The notes beneath the pieces are model-generated. The model had not been told where the DNA came from, made no database searches, and saw nothing but the letters and a program-made list of their open reading frames with translations. Shown one piece after another: positions 43,012 to 53,074 of a stretch of DNA of 64,000 nucleotides (within the stretch, counting starts at the first letter, position 1; every line of letters starts with the position of its first letter). The stretch is taken from the NCBI GenBank assembly GCA_902729415.1, contig CACVCF010000112.1, positions 1 to 64,000 of the forward strand. Direction: 5' to 3'. Both the position numbers and the translations under genes were made by a program. The stretch comes from Terasakiella magnetica (GTDB taxonomy: Bacteria > Pseudomonadota > Alphaproteobacteria > Rhodospirillales > Magnetospirillaceae).

Positions 43012-43506
43012 ATGGGGGCCGTCATGGTCAGCCAACAGGGCGCGGAAGCGGGAATCGCCACGGAGGAGACAGAGGTCTCCTACGGTCTGTTGCCCAAGGT
43101 TCTGGGCTATCACCTGCGGCGGACACAGGTGGCCATCTTCAAGCATTTCGCTCACAGCGTCGCGGCGGCGGAGGACATCACCCCCGGCCTGTTCGGCATG
43201 CTTCAGGTCATCGCCGCCAATCCTGGATTGGGGCAAAGCCGCCTGGCCGAGGCCATGGAGGTGGACCGTTCCTCCATCGTCAAGGTGGTCAACCAATTGA
43301 CCGAGCGGGGCCTGATCGTTCGGGTGCCGTCGCTGTCGGACCGCCGTTCGTATTGCCTGCGCCTGACGCCCGAGGGGCGCATGGCGCTTCGGCGCATGGA
43401 GCAGGCGATCTTGCGCCACGAAGAAGAATTCACCAAGGCGCTGTCGGCGGAGGAGAAGACCACCCTGGTCGCTCTGCTCAAGCGTCTCTACGACCAAAAT
43501 CCATAA
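43012..43506 (+). CDS. MarR-family regulator heading the hcr operon
   Basis: The 164-residue protein is a MarR winged-helix repressor: helices with LPKVLGYHLRRTQVAIFKHF, the recognition region QSRLAEAMEVDRSSIVKVVNQLTERGLI and the wing RVPSLSDRRSYCLRLTPEG. It starts at ATG 43012 or 43024, just after two operator-like dyads, and only 38 bases separate it from hcrC. It therefore most likely represses its own operon and responds to an aromatic CoA ester such as 4-hydroxybenzoyl-CoA; that ligand is inferred from the neighbours. Confidence 0.88.
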   Translation: MGAVMVSQQGAEAGIATEETEVSYGLLPKVLGYHLRRTQVAIFKHFAHSVAAAEDITPGLFGMLQVIAANPGLGQSRLAEAMEVDRSSIVKVVNQLTERGLIVRVPSLSDRRSYCLRLTPEGRMALRRMEQAILRHEEEFTKALSAEEKTTLVALLKRLYDQNP

Positions 43507-43544
43507 ACAAAACAACCCGACGCTTCCGAGATGGGAGGACGATC

Positions 43545-44027
43545 TTGAAAAGCATCCTGCGTTTGACCCTCAACGGCCGAGCCCGTGAGGATCTGGTTCC
43601 CGATAACATGCTGCTGCTGGACTATCTGCGCGAAATTGCCAACTTTACCGGCACCAAGCAGGGCTGTGATGGCGGCGAATGCGGCGCCTGTACCGTGCTG
43701 GTGGACAACCGGCCGCGTCTGGCCTGTTCGACCCTGGCCCATCAGGTGGCGGGCAAGACGGTCGAGACCGTCGAGGCGCTGGCCACCCAGGGCCGCATCT
43801 CGCGGTTACAGGCGGCATTCCACGAAAAGCTGGGCACCCAGTGTGGCTTTTGCACGCCGGGCATGATCATGGCCGCCGAAGGCTTGCTGCGCAAAAATCC
43901 CGATCCGTCGCGCGACGAGATCAAGACGGCGCTGGCGGGTAATCTCTGCCGCTGCACCGGTTATGTGAAGATCATCGAATCGGTGGAAGCCGCCGCAGGC
44001 GCGTGCTGCCAGGAGGCGGCGCAATGA
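43545..44027 (+). CDS. hcrC: 4-Hydroxybenzoyl-CoA reductase, gamma [2Fe-2S] subunit
   Basis: This 160-residue protein carries two [2Fe-2S] clusters of the xanthine oxidase family: Cys41, 46, 49 and 61 (plant-ferredoxin type) and Cys100, 103, 135 and 137. It passes electrons from ferredoxin to the Mo subunit. The start is TTG 43545, with a strong GGGAGGA ribosome site 5-6 bases before it; no ATG in frame fits. It overlaps hcrA by four bases. Confidence 0.88.
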   Translation: MKSILRLTLNGRAREDLVPDNMLLLDYLREIANFTGTKQGCDGGECGACTVLVDNRPRLACSTLAHQVAGKTVETVEALATQGRISRLQAAFHEKLGTQCGFCTPGMIMAAEGLLRKNPDPSRDEIKTALAGNLCRCTGYVKIIESVEAAAGACCQEAAQ

Positions 44028-46330
44028 CTGTCATGATCCCCAAGAACGGCAAGGTCGGCGCCCGCACCCCCCTGGTGGACGGCATCGAGAAGGTGACCGG
44101 CAAGGCCAAGTACACTGCTGATATCGCTTCGGTGGGCGCCCTGATCGGCCGCATCCTGCGCAGCCCCCATGCCCATGCCCGTATCATCTCCATCGATACT
44201 TCGGCGGCCGAGGCCCTTGACGGCGTGGTGGCGGTTTGCACCGGCGCCGAGACGCCGGTGCCGTTCGGCGTGCTGCCCATCGCCGAGAACGAATACCCGC
44301 TGGCGCGCGACAAGGTGCGCTATCGCGGTGATCCGGTGGCGGCGGTGGCGGCCATCGACGAGGTGACCGCCGAAAAGGCGCTGGGCCTGATCAAGGTGGA
44401 ATACGAGCCGTTGCCGTCCTACATGACCCCCAAGGCGGCCATGAAGCCCGGGGCCGTGGCCCTTCACGACGACAAGCCCAACAATGTCTTGCGGGAAGTC
44501 CATGCCGAGTTCGGCGAGGTCGAGGCTGGCTTTGCCGCCGCCGAACTGATCCGCGAGAAGACCTATACCTTCGCCGAAGTCAACCACGTCCACATGGAGC
44601 TGAACGCCACCCTGGCGGAATATGATCCCCAGCGCGACTGGCTGACGCTGAACACCACCACCCAGGTGCCGTATTACGTCCATCTGAAAGTGGCGGCCTG
44701 CCTCCAGATGGACTCGTCGCGCATCCGGGTGATCAAGCCCTTCCTGGGCGGCGGTTTCGGCGCCCGTACCGAGGCGCTGCATTTCGAGATCATCGCCGGC
44801 CTGCTGGCGCGCAAGGCCAAGGGCAATGTGCGGCTGTTGCAGACCCGCGAAGAGACCTTCATCGCCCATCGCGGCCGTCCCTGGACCGAAGTGAAGATGA
44901 AGATCGGCCTGAAGCGGGATGGCAAGATCACCGCACTGGCGCTGGAAGCGACCCAGGCCGGCGGCGCCTATGCCGGCTATGGCATCATCACCATCCTTTA
45001 TACCGGCGCCTTGATGCACGGGCTCTATCACATCCCGGCTATCAAGCACGATGCTTGGCGCGTCTATACCAATACGCCGCCCTGCGGCGCCATGCGCGGC
45101 CACGGCACAGTCGATACCCGCGCCGCCTTCGAGGCGCTGCTGACCGAGATGGCAGAGGAACTGGGCCTGGACCCCATCCATGTGCGCCAAGTCAACCTGA
45201 TCCCGCAGATTCCCTACACCACCCTTTATGCCCAGAAGGTCATGAGCTATGGCCTGCCGGAATGCCTGGAGAAGGTCAAGGCGGCGTCGGGCTGGGCCGA
45301 GCGGCGGGGTAACATGCCCAAGGGACGGGGCCTGGGCGTGGCTTGCTCGCACTTCGTGTCGGGCACGTCGACCCCTAAGCACTGGACTGGCGAGCCCCAT
45401 GCCACCGTCAATCTCAAGCTCGATTTCGACGGCGGCATCACCATTCTGACCGGTGCCGCCGATATCGGCCAGGGCTCCAACACCATGGCAACCCAGGTGG
45501 TGGCCGAGGTGCTGGGCGTGTCCCTGAGTCGCCTGCGCATCATCTCCGCCGACAGCGCTTTGACGCCCAAGGATAACGGCTCGTACTCGTCGCGCGTCAC
45601 CTTCATGGTGGGCAATGCCGCCGTGGACGCCGCCGAGCGCCTCAAGGGCATTCTGGTAGAAGCGGCGGCCAAGAAGCTGGACGCCCGGCCCGAGGATATC
45701 GAGGTCATCGACGAAGTGTTCATGGTCGCGGGCAGCCAAGATCCCGGCCTTGTCTTCGCCGACGTGGTCAAGGCGGCGATGATCGACAGCGGCACCATCA
45801 CCGTTAAGGGCACCTTCACTTGCCCGATCGAATATCAGGGCGACAAGAAGATCCGCGGCAGCGCCATCGGTGCCACCATGGGCTTTTGCTATGCCGCCCA
45901 GGTGGTCGAGGCCTCGGTGGATGAACTGACCGGCAAGGTCACCGCCCATAAGGTCTGGGTGGCGGTGGATGTGGGCAAGGCGCTCAATCCGCTGGCGGTG
46001 GAAGGCCAGACCCAGGGCGGCGTCTGGATGGGCATGGGCCAGGCCCTGTCCGAGGAGACCCGCTATGACGACGGCCGCATGCTCCACGGCAATATCTTGG
46101 ACTATCGCATGCCGACCATGGCCGAAAGCCCCGATATCGAGGTGATCATCGTCGAAAGCATGGACCCCAATGGCCCGTTCGGCGCCAAGGAGGCCAGCGA
46201 AGGCATGCTGGCCGGGTTCCTGCCCGCCGTCATGGACGCGGTGTACGAGGCGGCGGGGATTCGTCCCACCGAATTGCCTCTCAGCCCCGACCGTATCATT
46301 GATCTTCTCGACGCCCAGGGAGGCAAGTGA
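44024..46330 (+). CDS. hcrA: 4-Hydroxybenzoyl-CoA reductase, alpha (Mo) subunit
   Basis: The 768-residue protein is the molybdenum-binding subunit of a xanthine-oxidase-family enzyme. It starts with [17 protein letters not shown], has the Mo-cofactor loops GGGFGARTE and [10 protein letters not shown], and ends with GAKEASEG, where the active-site Glu is about residue 723. Its identity as HcrA rests on length and on the neighbouring HcrB with its unique cluster loop. It removes the phenolic hydroxyl of 4-hydroxybenzoyl-CoA to give benzoyl-CoA. The ATG at 44024 lies inside the hcrC stop and has AGGAGG upstream. Confidence 0.88.
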   Translation: MTVMIPKNGKVGARTPLVDGIEKVTGKAKYTADIASVGALIGRILRSPHAHARIISIDTSAAEALDGVVAVCTGAETPVPFGVLPIAENEYPLARDKVRYRGDPVAAVAAIDEVTAEKALGLIKVEYEPLPSYMTPKAAMKPGAVALHDDKPNNVLREVHAEFGEVEAGFAAAELIREKTYTFAEVNHVHMELNATLAEYDPQRDWLTLNTTTQVPYYVHLKVAACLQMDSSRIRVIKPFLGGGFGARTEALHFEIIAGLLARKAKGNVRLLQTREETFIAHRGRPWTEVKMKIGLKRDGKITALALEATQAGGAYAGYGIITILYTGALMHGLYHIPAIKHDAWRVYTNTPPCGAMRGHGTVDTRAAFEALLTEMAEELGLDPIHVRQVNLIPQIPYTTLYAQKVMSYGLPECLEKVKAASGWAERRGNMPKGRGLGVACSHFVSGTSTPKHWTGEPHATVNLKLDFDGGITILTGAADIGQGSNTMATQVVAEVLGVSLSRLRIISADSALTPKDNGSYSSRVTFMVGNAAVDAAERLKGILVEAAAKKLDARPEDIEVIDEVFMVAGSQDPGLVFADVVKAAMIDSGTITVKGTFTCPIEYQGDKKIRGSAIGATMGFCYAAQVVEASVDELTGKVTAHKVWVAVDVGKALNPLAVEGQTQGGVWMGMGQALSEETRYDDGRMLHGNILDYRMPTMAESPDIEVIIVESMDPNGPFGAKEASEGMLAGFLPAVMDAVYEAAGIRPTELPLSPDRIIDLLDAQGGK

Positions 46331-47304
46331 TGAACATCCTTCCCGATTTCCGCACCCTGCGGCCCGCCACCCTGGATGAGGCCGTCAAGGCCATGGCCGC
46401 CGAGGGCACCATGGCCCTGGGCGGCGGCACCGATCTGCTGCCCAATCTCCGCCGGGGCCTGGGCACGCCCCAGACATTGGTGGATCTGACTGCCATCGCC
46501 GGTTTCGCCGAGCTTACGGTTCAGGCTGACGGCTCCCTGCGCTTGGGAGCCGGTGTGACGCTTGAGGACTTGGCCGAGGATAAGGCGGTGCGGGCGGGTT
46601 GGCCCGCTTTGGCCCAGGCCGCCGAATACGTGGCCGGTCCCACCCATCGCGCCTCTGCCACCCTGGGCGGCAATCTGTGTCAGGACACCCGCTGCGTGTT
46701 CTATAACCAGAGCGAGTGGTGGCGGTCAGGCAACAATTTCTGCCTCAAATACCAGGGTGATAAGTGCCATGTGGTGGTCAAGAGCGACCGCTGCTACGCC
46801 ACCTATCACGGCGATGTGGCTCCGGCGCTGATGGTGCTGGGGGCGGTGGCCGAGATCGTCGGTCCCAAGGGGCGCCGTAGCGTGCCGCTGGCCGAGATGT
46901 TCCGCGAAGTGGGCGACAAGCACCTCACCCTCGAAAGCGGCGAGGTTCTCGCCGCCGTCACGGTACCGCCCGCCGATGGCTGGCGTGCCGCTTATTTCAA
47001 GGTCCGTGTCCGCGATGCCATCGACTTCCCGCTGGCGGGCGTGGCGGTGGCCTTGAAGCGCGACGGCGACACCTTGTCCGGTCTTCGGGTTGCCATCACC
47101 GGTACCAATTCGGCGCCGCTGATGATCCCCACCGAGGCGGTGGTCGGCAAGGTCTGGAGCGAGGAGAACGCCGAGGCGCTGGTCCAGGCGGTACGCAAGG
47201 TCTCCAACGTGCTGAAAACCACGGTGATGGGGGTGAAGTATCGCCGCCGTGTTCTGCTGGCCGTCGCCCGGCGGCTGGTGGATGACCTCTGGACTGGAAA
47301 GTAA
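46330..47304 (+). CDS. hcrB: 4-Hydroxybenzoyl-CoA reductase, beta (FAD, 4Fe-4S) subunit
   Basis: This 324-residue FAD subunit has the GGGTDLLPNL flavin motif and HRASATLGGNLCQDTRC. Its decisive feature is an inserted loop with Cys122, Cys138, Cys146 and Cys155, the spacing I know for the extra 4Fe-4S cluster of 4-hydroxybenzoyl-CoA reductase. Ordinary xanthine oxidase or CO dehydrogenase flavin subunits lack this loop. The extra cluster lets the enzyme run in the reductive direction. The ATG shares an A with the hcrA stop (TGATG). Confidence 0.93.
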   Translation: MNILPDFRTLRPATLDEAVKAMAAEGTMALGGGTDLLPNLRRGLGTPQTLVDLTAIAGFAELTVQADGSLRLGAGVTLEDLAEDKAVRAGWPALAQAAEYVAGPTHRASATLGGNLCQDTRCVFYNQSEWWRSGNNFCLKYQGDKCHVVVKSDRCYATYHGDVAPALMVLGAVAEIVGPKGRRSVPLAEMFREVGDKHLTLESGEVLAAVTVPPADGWRAAYFKVRVRDAIDFPLAGVAVALKRDGDTLSGLRVAITGTNSAPLMIPTEAVVGKVWSEENAEALVQAVRKVSNVLKTTVMGVKYRRRVLLAVARRLVDDLWTGK

Positions 47305-47309
47305 CCGCC

Positions 47310-48347
47310 ATGTGCCTCGACACCATCCGCTGTGATCCCGCTGACATGGCTGCCGATGACGGCGAAGTCCTGGCGACGGCTTTGCGTTGGATCGATGAGG
47401 GGCGCAAGGTCGCCCTGGCGGTGGTTCTGTCCACCTGGGGCTCGGCGCCCCGCAGCCAGGGCTCTTACATGGCCGTGGCTGATGACGGCACCTTCGCCGG
47501 ATCGGTTTCCGGCGGATGCGTCGAGGCGGCGGTGATTTCCGAGGCCAGCGAAATGGAGGACGGCGCCATCCCCGTCGTCCTCTCTTTCGGGGTCGAGGAC
47601 GAAACCGCCTGGCATGTGGGCCTGCCCTGCGGCGGCAATATCCGGGTGGCGGTGTTTCGTCCTGACCGGGGATTGCTGACCCAGGTGGTGGGCAGCCAGT
47701 CGCGGCGGGTTCCCAGCGCCCTGGTGCTGGAGCTTTCCTCTGGCCGTCAGGCCCTGGTGGGCGAGGATGCTCTGGGCGGCAGTCTGATGCTGGACGGCGA
47801 GAGCCTCAAGGCGGTTCATGGCCATCTCGGCCAGGGAACATGTGCCATGATCGGAGACGATCTGTTTGTACGGGTCCACGAAGCGCCCTGGACTCTGATC
47901 ATCGCCGGGGCCGTCCATATTTCCCAAGTGCTGGCGGGTATGGCGCGCAGCGTCGGCTTTGCCGTCACCGTGGTGGACCCGCGCACCGCCTTTGCTTCCT
48001 CGGAACGCTTTCCCGGCGTCAATCTGGTGTGCGGCGATCCTGACGAGGTGATGGCCGGTCTGTCCCTGGATCGGCGCAGCGCCGTGGTTACCCTGACCCA
48101 TGTGCCGCGCCTGGACGATGCGGCCTTGAAGGCGGCGCTGGGGTCTGCGGCCTTCTATGTCGGGGCGTTGGGCAGCAGCCGCACCCATGCCAAGCGGCGC
48201 CAGCGACTGGGCGATGCCGGATTTTCCGACTCGGTGATGGACCGTATCTCCGGCCCGGTGGGCCTCGATATCGGGGCGCGTACGCCCGCCGAGATCGCGG
48301 TTTCCATCCTGGCCGAAATCATCGCGGCGCGGCGGGGCAAGCGGTAG
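47310..48347 (+). CDS. XdhC/CoxI-family molybdenum hydroxylase maturation factor
   Basis: The 345-residue protein has the XdhC-CoxI N-terminal domain (VVLSTWGSAPRSQGSYMAV, GSVSGGCVEAAVI, GLPCGGNIRV) and the XdhC Rossmann domain (LIIAGAVHISQVLAGMARSVGF, AFYVGALGSSRTHAKR, GLDIGARTPAEIAVSILAEI). XdhC proteins bind Mo cofactor, help its sulfuration and insert it into enzymes of the xanthine oxidase family. It begins 5 bases after hcrB, so it should mature HcrA. The Rossmann nucleotide motif reads IIAGAVHIS instead of the more usual GAGHVG form. Confidence 0.88.
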   Translation: MCLDTIRCDPADMAADDGEVLATALRWIDEGRKVALAVVLSTWGSAPRSQGSYMAVADDGTFAGSVSGGCVEAAVISEASEMEDGAIPVVLSFGVEDETAWHVGLPCGGNIRVAVFRPDRGLLTQVVGSQSRRVPSALVLELSSGRQALVGEDALGGSLMLDGESLKAVHGHLGQGTCAMIGDDLFVRVHEAPWTLIIAGAVHISQVLAGMARSVGFAVTVVDPRTAFASSERFPGVNLVCGDPDEVMAGLSLDRRSAVVTLTHVPRLDDAALKAALGSAAFYVGALGSSRTHAKRRQRLGDAGFSDSVMDRISGPVGLDIGARTPAEIAVSILAEIIAARRGKR

Positions 48348-48365
48348 GGGCCGACGATTCGGCCC

Positions 48366-48399
48366 TTGACCTTCCAGTGTCTGGAAGGTGGAGTATGAT
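48366..48399 (+). promoter_or_regulatory. CueR-type copper-responsive promoter
   Basis: A perfect dyad with arms ACCTTCCAG and CTGGAAGGT around TGT (48369-48389) is the classic CueR operator. It overlaps a TTGACC -35 hexamer (48366-48371). The -10 is less clear: GAGTAT gives the 19-bp spacing normal for MerR-type promoters, TATGAT (48394-48399) gives 22. Confidence 0.88.
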
Positions 48400-48426
48400 G
48401 GCACGACCTTTTTCAAGGATGATGCC

Positions 48427-50616
48427 ATGACCTCGCCATCGCCGCTTACCACCCTGTCGCTCCCGGTCAAGGGCATGACCTGTGCTGCCTGTTCCACCCG
48501 GCTGGAGCGGGTACTGTCCAAGGTGGCGGGCGTGGACCAGGCCTTGGTCAGTCTGGCCGCCGAACGGGCTGATATCCGCTTCGATTCCATTCAGACCGGC
48601 CCCGACGCTCTGATTGCCGCCATCGCCAAGGCGGGGTTCGAGGCCCGTCTCAGCGACGGTGGCGACGAGGATCTTGACCGTGACGAGGCCGAGCACGCCG
48701 CCGAATCCACCCACCAGCTACGTCTGCTGATTTTGTCGGCGCTGCTGACCCTGCCGCTGGTGGGGCAGATGATCCTCGATCTGGCGGGGCTTCATGTGAT
48801 GATCCCGCCGCTGGTCCAACTGGCGCTGGCGCTGCCGGTGCAGTTCTGGATCGGCGCCCGCTTTTATTCCGGGGCCTGGGCCTCGCTCCGGGGCGGCATG
48901 GGCAATATGGATGTGCTGGTGGTGCTGGGCACCTCGGCGGCGTTCGGCCTGTCGGCTTGGCATGTGGCGGCGGGCGATGCCCATCACGGCAATCTCTATT
49001 TCGAAGGCGCCTCGGTGGTCATCACCCTGGTGCTGCTGGGCAAGTGGCTGGAGGCGCGCGCCAAGCGTTCGGCCACCGGCGCCATCCGCGCTTTGATGCG
49101 ATTGAAGCCCGAGACTGCCCGTATCGAACGCGACGGACAGGTCATCGAGGTTCCCGCCGCCCTGGTGGGAGTGGGCGAGGTGGTGGTGGTCCGTCCCGGC
49201 GAGCGGGTGCCGGTGGATGGCGAGGTGGCGGACGGGTCGAGCCAGCTGGACGAGTCCCTGATCACCGGCGAAAGCCTGCCGGTGATCAAAAGCGTGGGCG
49301 AAGCGGTGGTGGCGGGCTCGGTCAACGGCGAGGGGCTGCTGCGTGTCCGCGCCACTCGGGTGGGGGCGCAATCGACCATCAGCCGCATCATCCGTATGGT
49401 CCAGGGCGCCCAGGCCAGCAAGGCCCCGGTGCAAAAGCTGGTGGACCGGATTTCCTCCATCTTCGTGCCGGTGGTGGTGGCCCTTGCGGCGCTGGCCTTC
49501 CTGGGCTGGTGGCTGGGCGGCGACGACCTTCAGACCGCATTTGTCGCGGCGGTATCGGTGCTGGTGATCGCTTGTCCCTGCGCCCTTGGCCTTGCCACTC
49601 CCACCGGCATCATGGTGGGAACCGGGGTGGCGGCGCGCCACGGCATTCTGATCAAGGACGCCGTGGCGTTGGAGCGGGCCCACCACGTCACCGTCGTGGT
49701 GTTCGATAAGACCGGTACCCTGACCGAAGGCCATCCGGCGGTGGCTCGGGTGGGGGCGGTGGGGGGCGATGACAGCGCCTTGCTGCGTCTTGCCGCATCG
49801 GCTCAAGCCGGCAGCGAACACCCCTTGGGCCGCGCCGTGCTCAAGGCTGCTGCGGGGCTGGATCTGGCGCCGGTCTCCGATTTCCGGACTCTGCCGGGGC
49901 GGGGTCTTGCCGCCAGCGTCGAGGGGCGAGCCCTGTTGATCGGCAGCCGCCGCCTGATGCTGGAGGAGAGTGTGGACCTTGCCCCCCTCCAGGCCGAGGC
50001 CGACGCCGAGGAAGCCCTGGGCCGCACCCTGATGTGGGTGGCTGAAGACAAGGCCTTGCGGGGCTTCGTGGCAGTGACCGATCCGGTCAAGCCCAGCGCG
50101 GTGCATGCGGTGGCAGCCTTGAAGCGTCTGGGTATCCAGTCGGTGATGTTGACCGGCGACAACGCCCGTGCCGCAGCCGCGGTGGCGGCGGCGGTGGGGA
50201 TTGACCGGGTGGTGGCCGAGGTGCTGCCCGAGGATAAGGCCGCCGAGGTGGAGAAGCTGAAGGGGGCGGGCCGAGTGGTGGCCATGGTGGGTGACGGCAT
50301 CAACGATGCTCCTGCCCTGGCGGCGGCTGATATCGGCATCGCCATGGGCACCGGCACCGATGTCGCCATGCAGGCGGCGGGCATCACCCTGGTGCGCGGC
50401 GACCCCGCCTTGCTGGCCGAGGCGCTGGCGATCTCGCGTGCTACCACTGCCAAGATCCGCCAGAACCTGTTCTGGGCCTTCGCCTATAATGTGGTTGCCA
50501 TTCCCGCTGCCGCCTTTGGCCTGCTGACTCCGGTAATCGCCGGAGCCGCCATGGCCATGTCGTCGGTGTCGGTGGTGTCCAATTCCTTGTTGCTCAAGCG
50601 CTGGAGGATGCGGTGA
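48427..50616 (+). CDS. copA: Cu(I)-exporting P1B-type ATPase
   Basis: The 729-residue protein pumps Cu(I) out of the cytoplasm. It has one N-terminal metal-binding domain with Cys19/Cys22 in GMTCAAC, eight membrane helices, the intramembrane CPC motif (ACPCALGLATPTG), the phosphorylation site DKTGTLTEG, the HP pair in SEHPLGRAV, and the hinge GDGINDAPAL. The ATG at 48427 has an AAGGA ribosome site. It lies behind a CueR operator and overlaps cueR, so copper specificity over other metals is well supported. Confidence 0.94.
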   Translation: MTSPSPLTTLSLPVKGMTCAACSTRLERVLSKVAGVDQALVSLAAERADIRFDSIQTGPDALIAAIAKAGFEARLSDGGDEDLDRDEAEHAAESTHQLRLLILSALLTLPLVGQMILDLAGLHVMIPPLVQLALALPVQFWIGARFYSGAWASLRGGMGNMDVLVVLGTSAAFGLSAWHVAAGDAHHGNLYFEGASVVITLVLLGKWLEARAKRSATGAIRALMRLKPETARIERDGQVIEVPAALVGVGEVVVVRPGERVPVDGEVADGSSQLDESLITGESLPVIKSVGEAVVAGSVNGEGLLRVRATRVGAQSTISRIIRMVQGAQASKAPVQKLVDRISSIFVPVVVALAALAFLGWWLGGDDLQTAFVAAVSVLVIACPCALGLATPTGIMVGTGVAARHGILIKDAVALERAHHVTVVVFDKTGTLTEGHPAVARVGAVGGDDSALLRLAASAQAGSEHPLGRAVLKAAAGLDLAPVSDFRTLPGRGLAASVEGRALLIGSRRLMLEESVDLAPLQAEADAEEALGRTLMWVAEDKALRGFVAVTDPVKPSAVHAVAALKRLGIQSVMLTGDNARAAAAVAAAVGIDRVVAEVLPEDKAAEVEKLKGAGRVVAMVGDGINDAPALAAADIGIAMGTGTDVAMQAAGITLVRGDPALLAEALAISRATTAKIRQNLFWAFAYNVVAIPAAAFGLLTPVIAGAAMAMSSVSVVSNSLLLKRWRMR

Positions 50617-51002
50617 ATATCGGCGAGGCGGCCAAGCTGTCGGGCGTATCGGCCAAGACCATCCGCTATTACGAATCCATCGGCCTGATTCCGCCCGCCG
50701 GACGCAAGGAATCCGGTTATCGGGATTATGGCCGCACCGAAGTGGAGATGCTGCGCTTCATCCACCGTGCCCGTTCACTGGGGTTCTCGGTGGAGGATGT
50801 GAGCGGCCTGCTGGCCCTGTGGCGCGACCGCTCGCGGGCCAGCGGCGATGTCAAGGCCATCGCCCTGGCTCATGTGGAGGCCATCGAGCGCAAGGTTGTC
50901 GAACTGAACTCCATCCGCAAGACGCTGCTGGACCTGACCTGCCGCTGTCATGGCGACGACCGCCCCGATTGTCCGATTTTGGAAGAGTTGGCAACGGGTT
51001 AG
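50613..51002 (+). CDS. cueR: Copper-responsive MerR-family activator CueR
   Basis: This 129-residue regulator has the MerR winged helix (NIGEAAKLSGVSAKTIRYYESIGLI), a dimerisation helix, and the metal loop with Cys112 and Cys120 (CHGDDRPDCPIL), the same residues that bind Cu(I) in E. coli CueR. The start is GTG 50613, overlapping the copA stop (GTGA). It would activate the promoter before copA, forming a simple feedback unit. Confidence 0.94.
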   Translation: MNIGEAAKLSGVSAKTIRYYESIGLIPPAGRKESGYRDYGRTEVEMLRFIHRARSLGFSVEDVSGLLALWRDRSRASGDVKAIALAHVEAIERKVVELNSIRKTLLDLTCRCHGDDRPDCPILEELATG

Positions 51003-51072
51003 CCGGAAGCCTTGCTGATTATGGCTGACTTTGGTGTCGTGGCTTGAAAACTAATATTTTCGGTGGCGATTG

Positions 51073-51086
51073 ATGACAAACGTCAA
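51073..51086 (+). promoter_or_regulatory. Upstream FNR/Nnr-like site of nirS
   Basis: ATGACAAACGTCAA contains the perfect core TGAC-N4-GTCA and matches the FNR-family consensus at nearly all positions. It is about 185 bases before the nirS ATG. Confidence 0.5.
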
Positions 51087-51137
51087 TTTTAAATTAAATC
51101 GTATCTAAAGTAACGGTGCTGTAAGGGTTCTGTTAGT

Positions 51138-51170
51138 ATTTGATGTTTATCATTTTGATAAACATCAAAT
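51138..51170 (+). promoter_or_regulatory. 33-bp palindrome holding two FNR/Nnr-like boxes upstream of nirS
   Basis: Arms ATTTGATGTTTATCA (51138-51152) and their exact complement (51156-51170) flank TTT. Each half contains an FNR-type box: TTGATGTTTATCAT (51140-51153) and the consensus TTGATAAACATCAA (51155-51168). Their centres are 15 bp apart, about 100 bases before the nirS start. Anaerobic and NO-dependent activation of nirS by an FNR-family protein is expected. Confidence 0.8.
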
Positions 51171-51179
51171 ACACCATAA

Positions 51180-52970
<1,791 letters not shown>

Positions 52971-52988
52971 CGCCCATAGGGTAAATTG

Positions 52989-53020
52989 ATGGCCGCCGAT
53001 CTTGACGGGTCGGCGGCCAT
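52989..53020 (+). terminator. Stem-loop after nirS
   Basis: Perfect 11-bp arms ATGGCCGCCGA and TCGGCGGCCAT with a 10-base loop lie 18 bases after the nirS stop. The tail (ATTCTTTG) is only moderately T-rich. It is a likely terminator. Confidence 0.65.
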
Positions 53021-53074
53021 ATTCTTTGCGCCCAGGCCCGCCCGGGGCTATAACCCGCCATCAGTTCACGCAAC

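Noticed and set aside
43508..48347. Carbon monoxide dehydrogenase (coxMSL) identity for the Mo hydroxylase genes
   Set aside because: The beta subunit has the 4Fe-4S loop of 4-hydroxybenzoyl-CoA reductase, and the gene order and regulator fit aromatic catabolism better.
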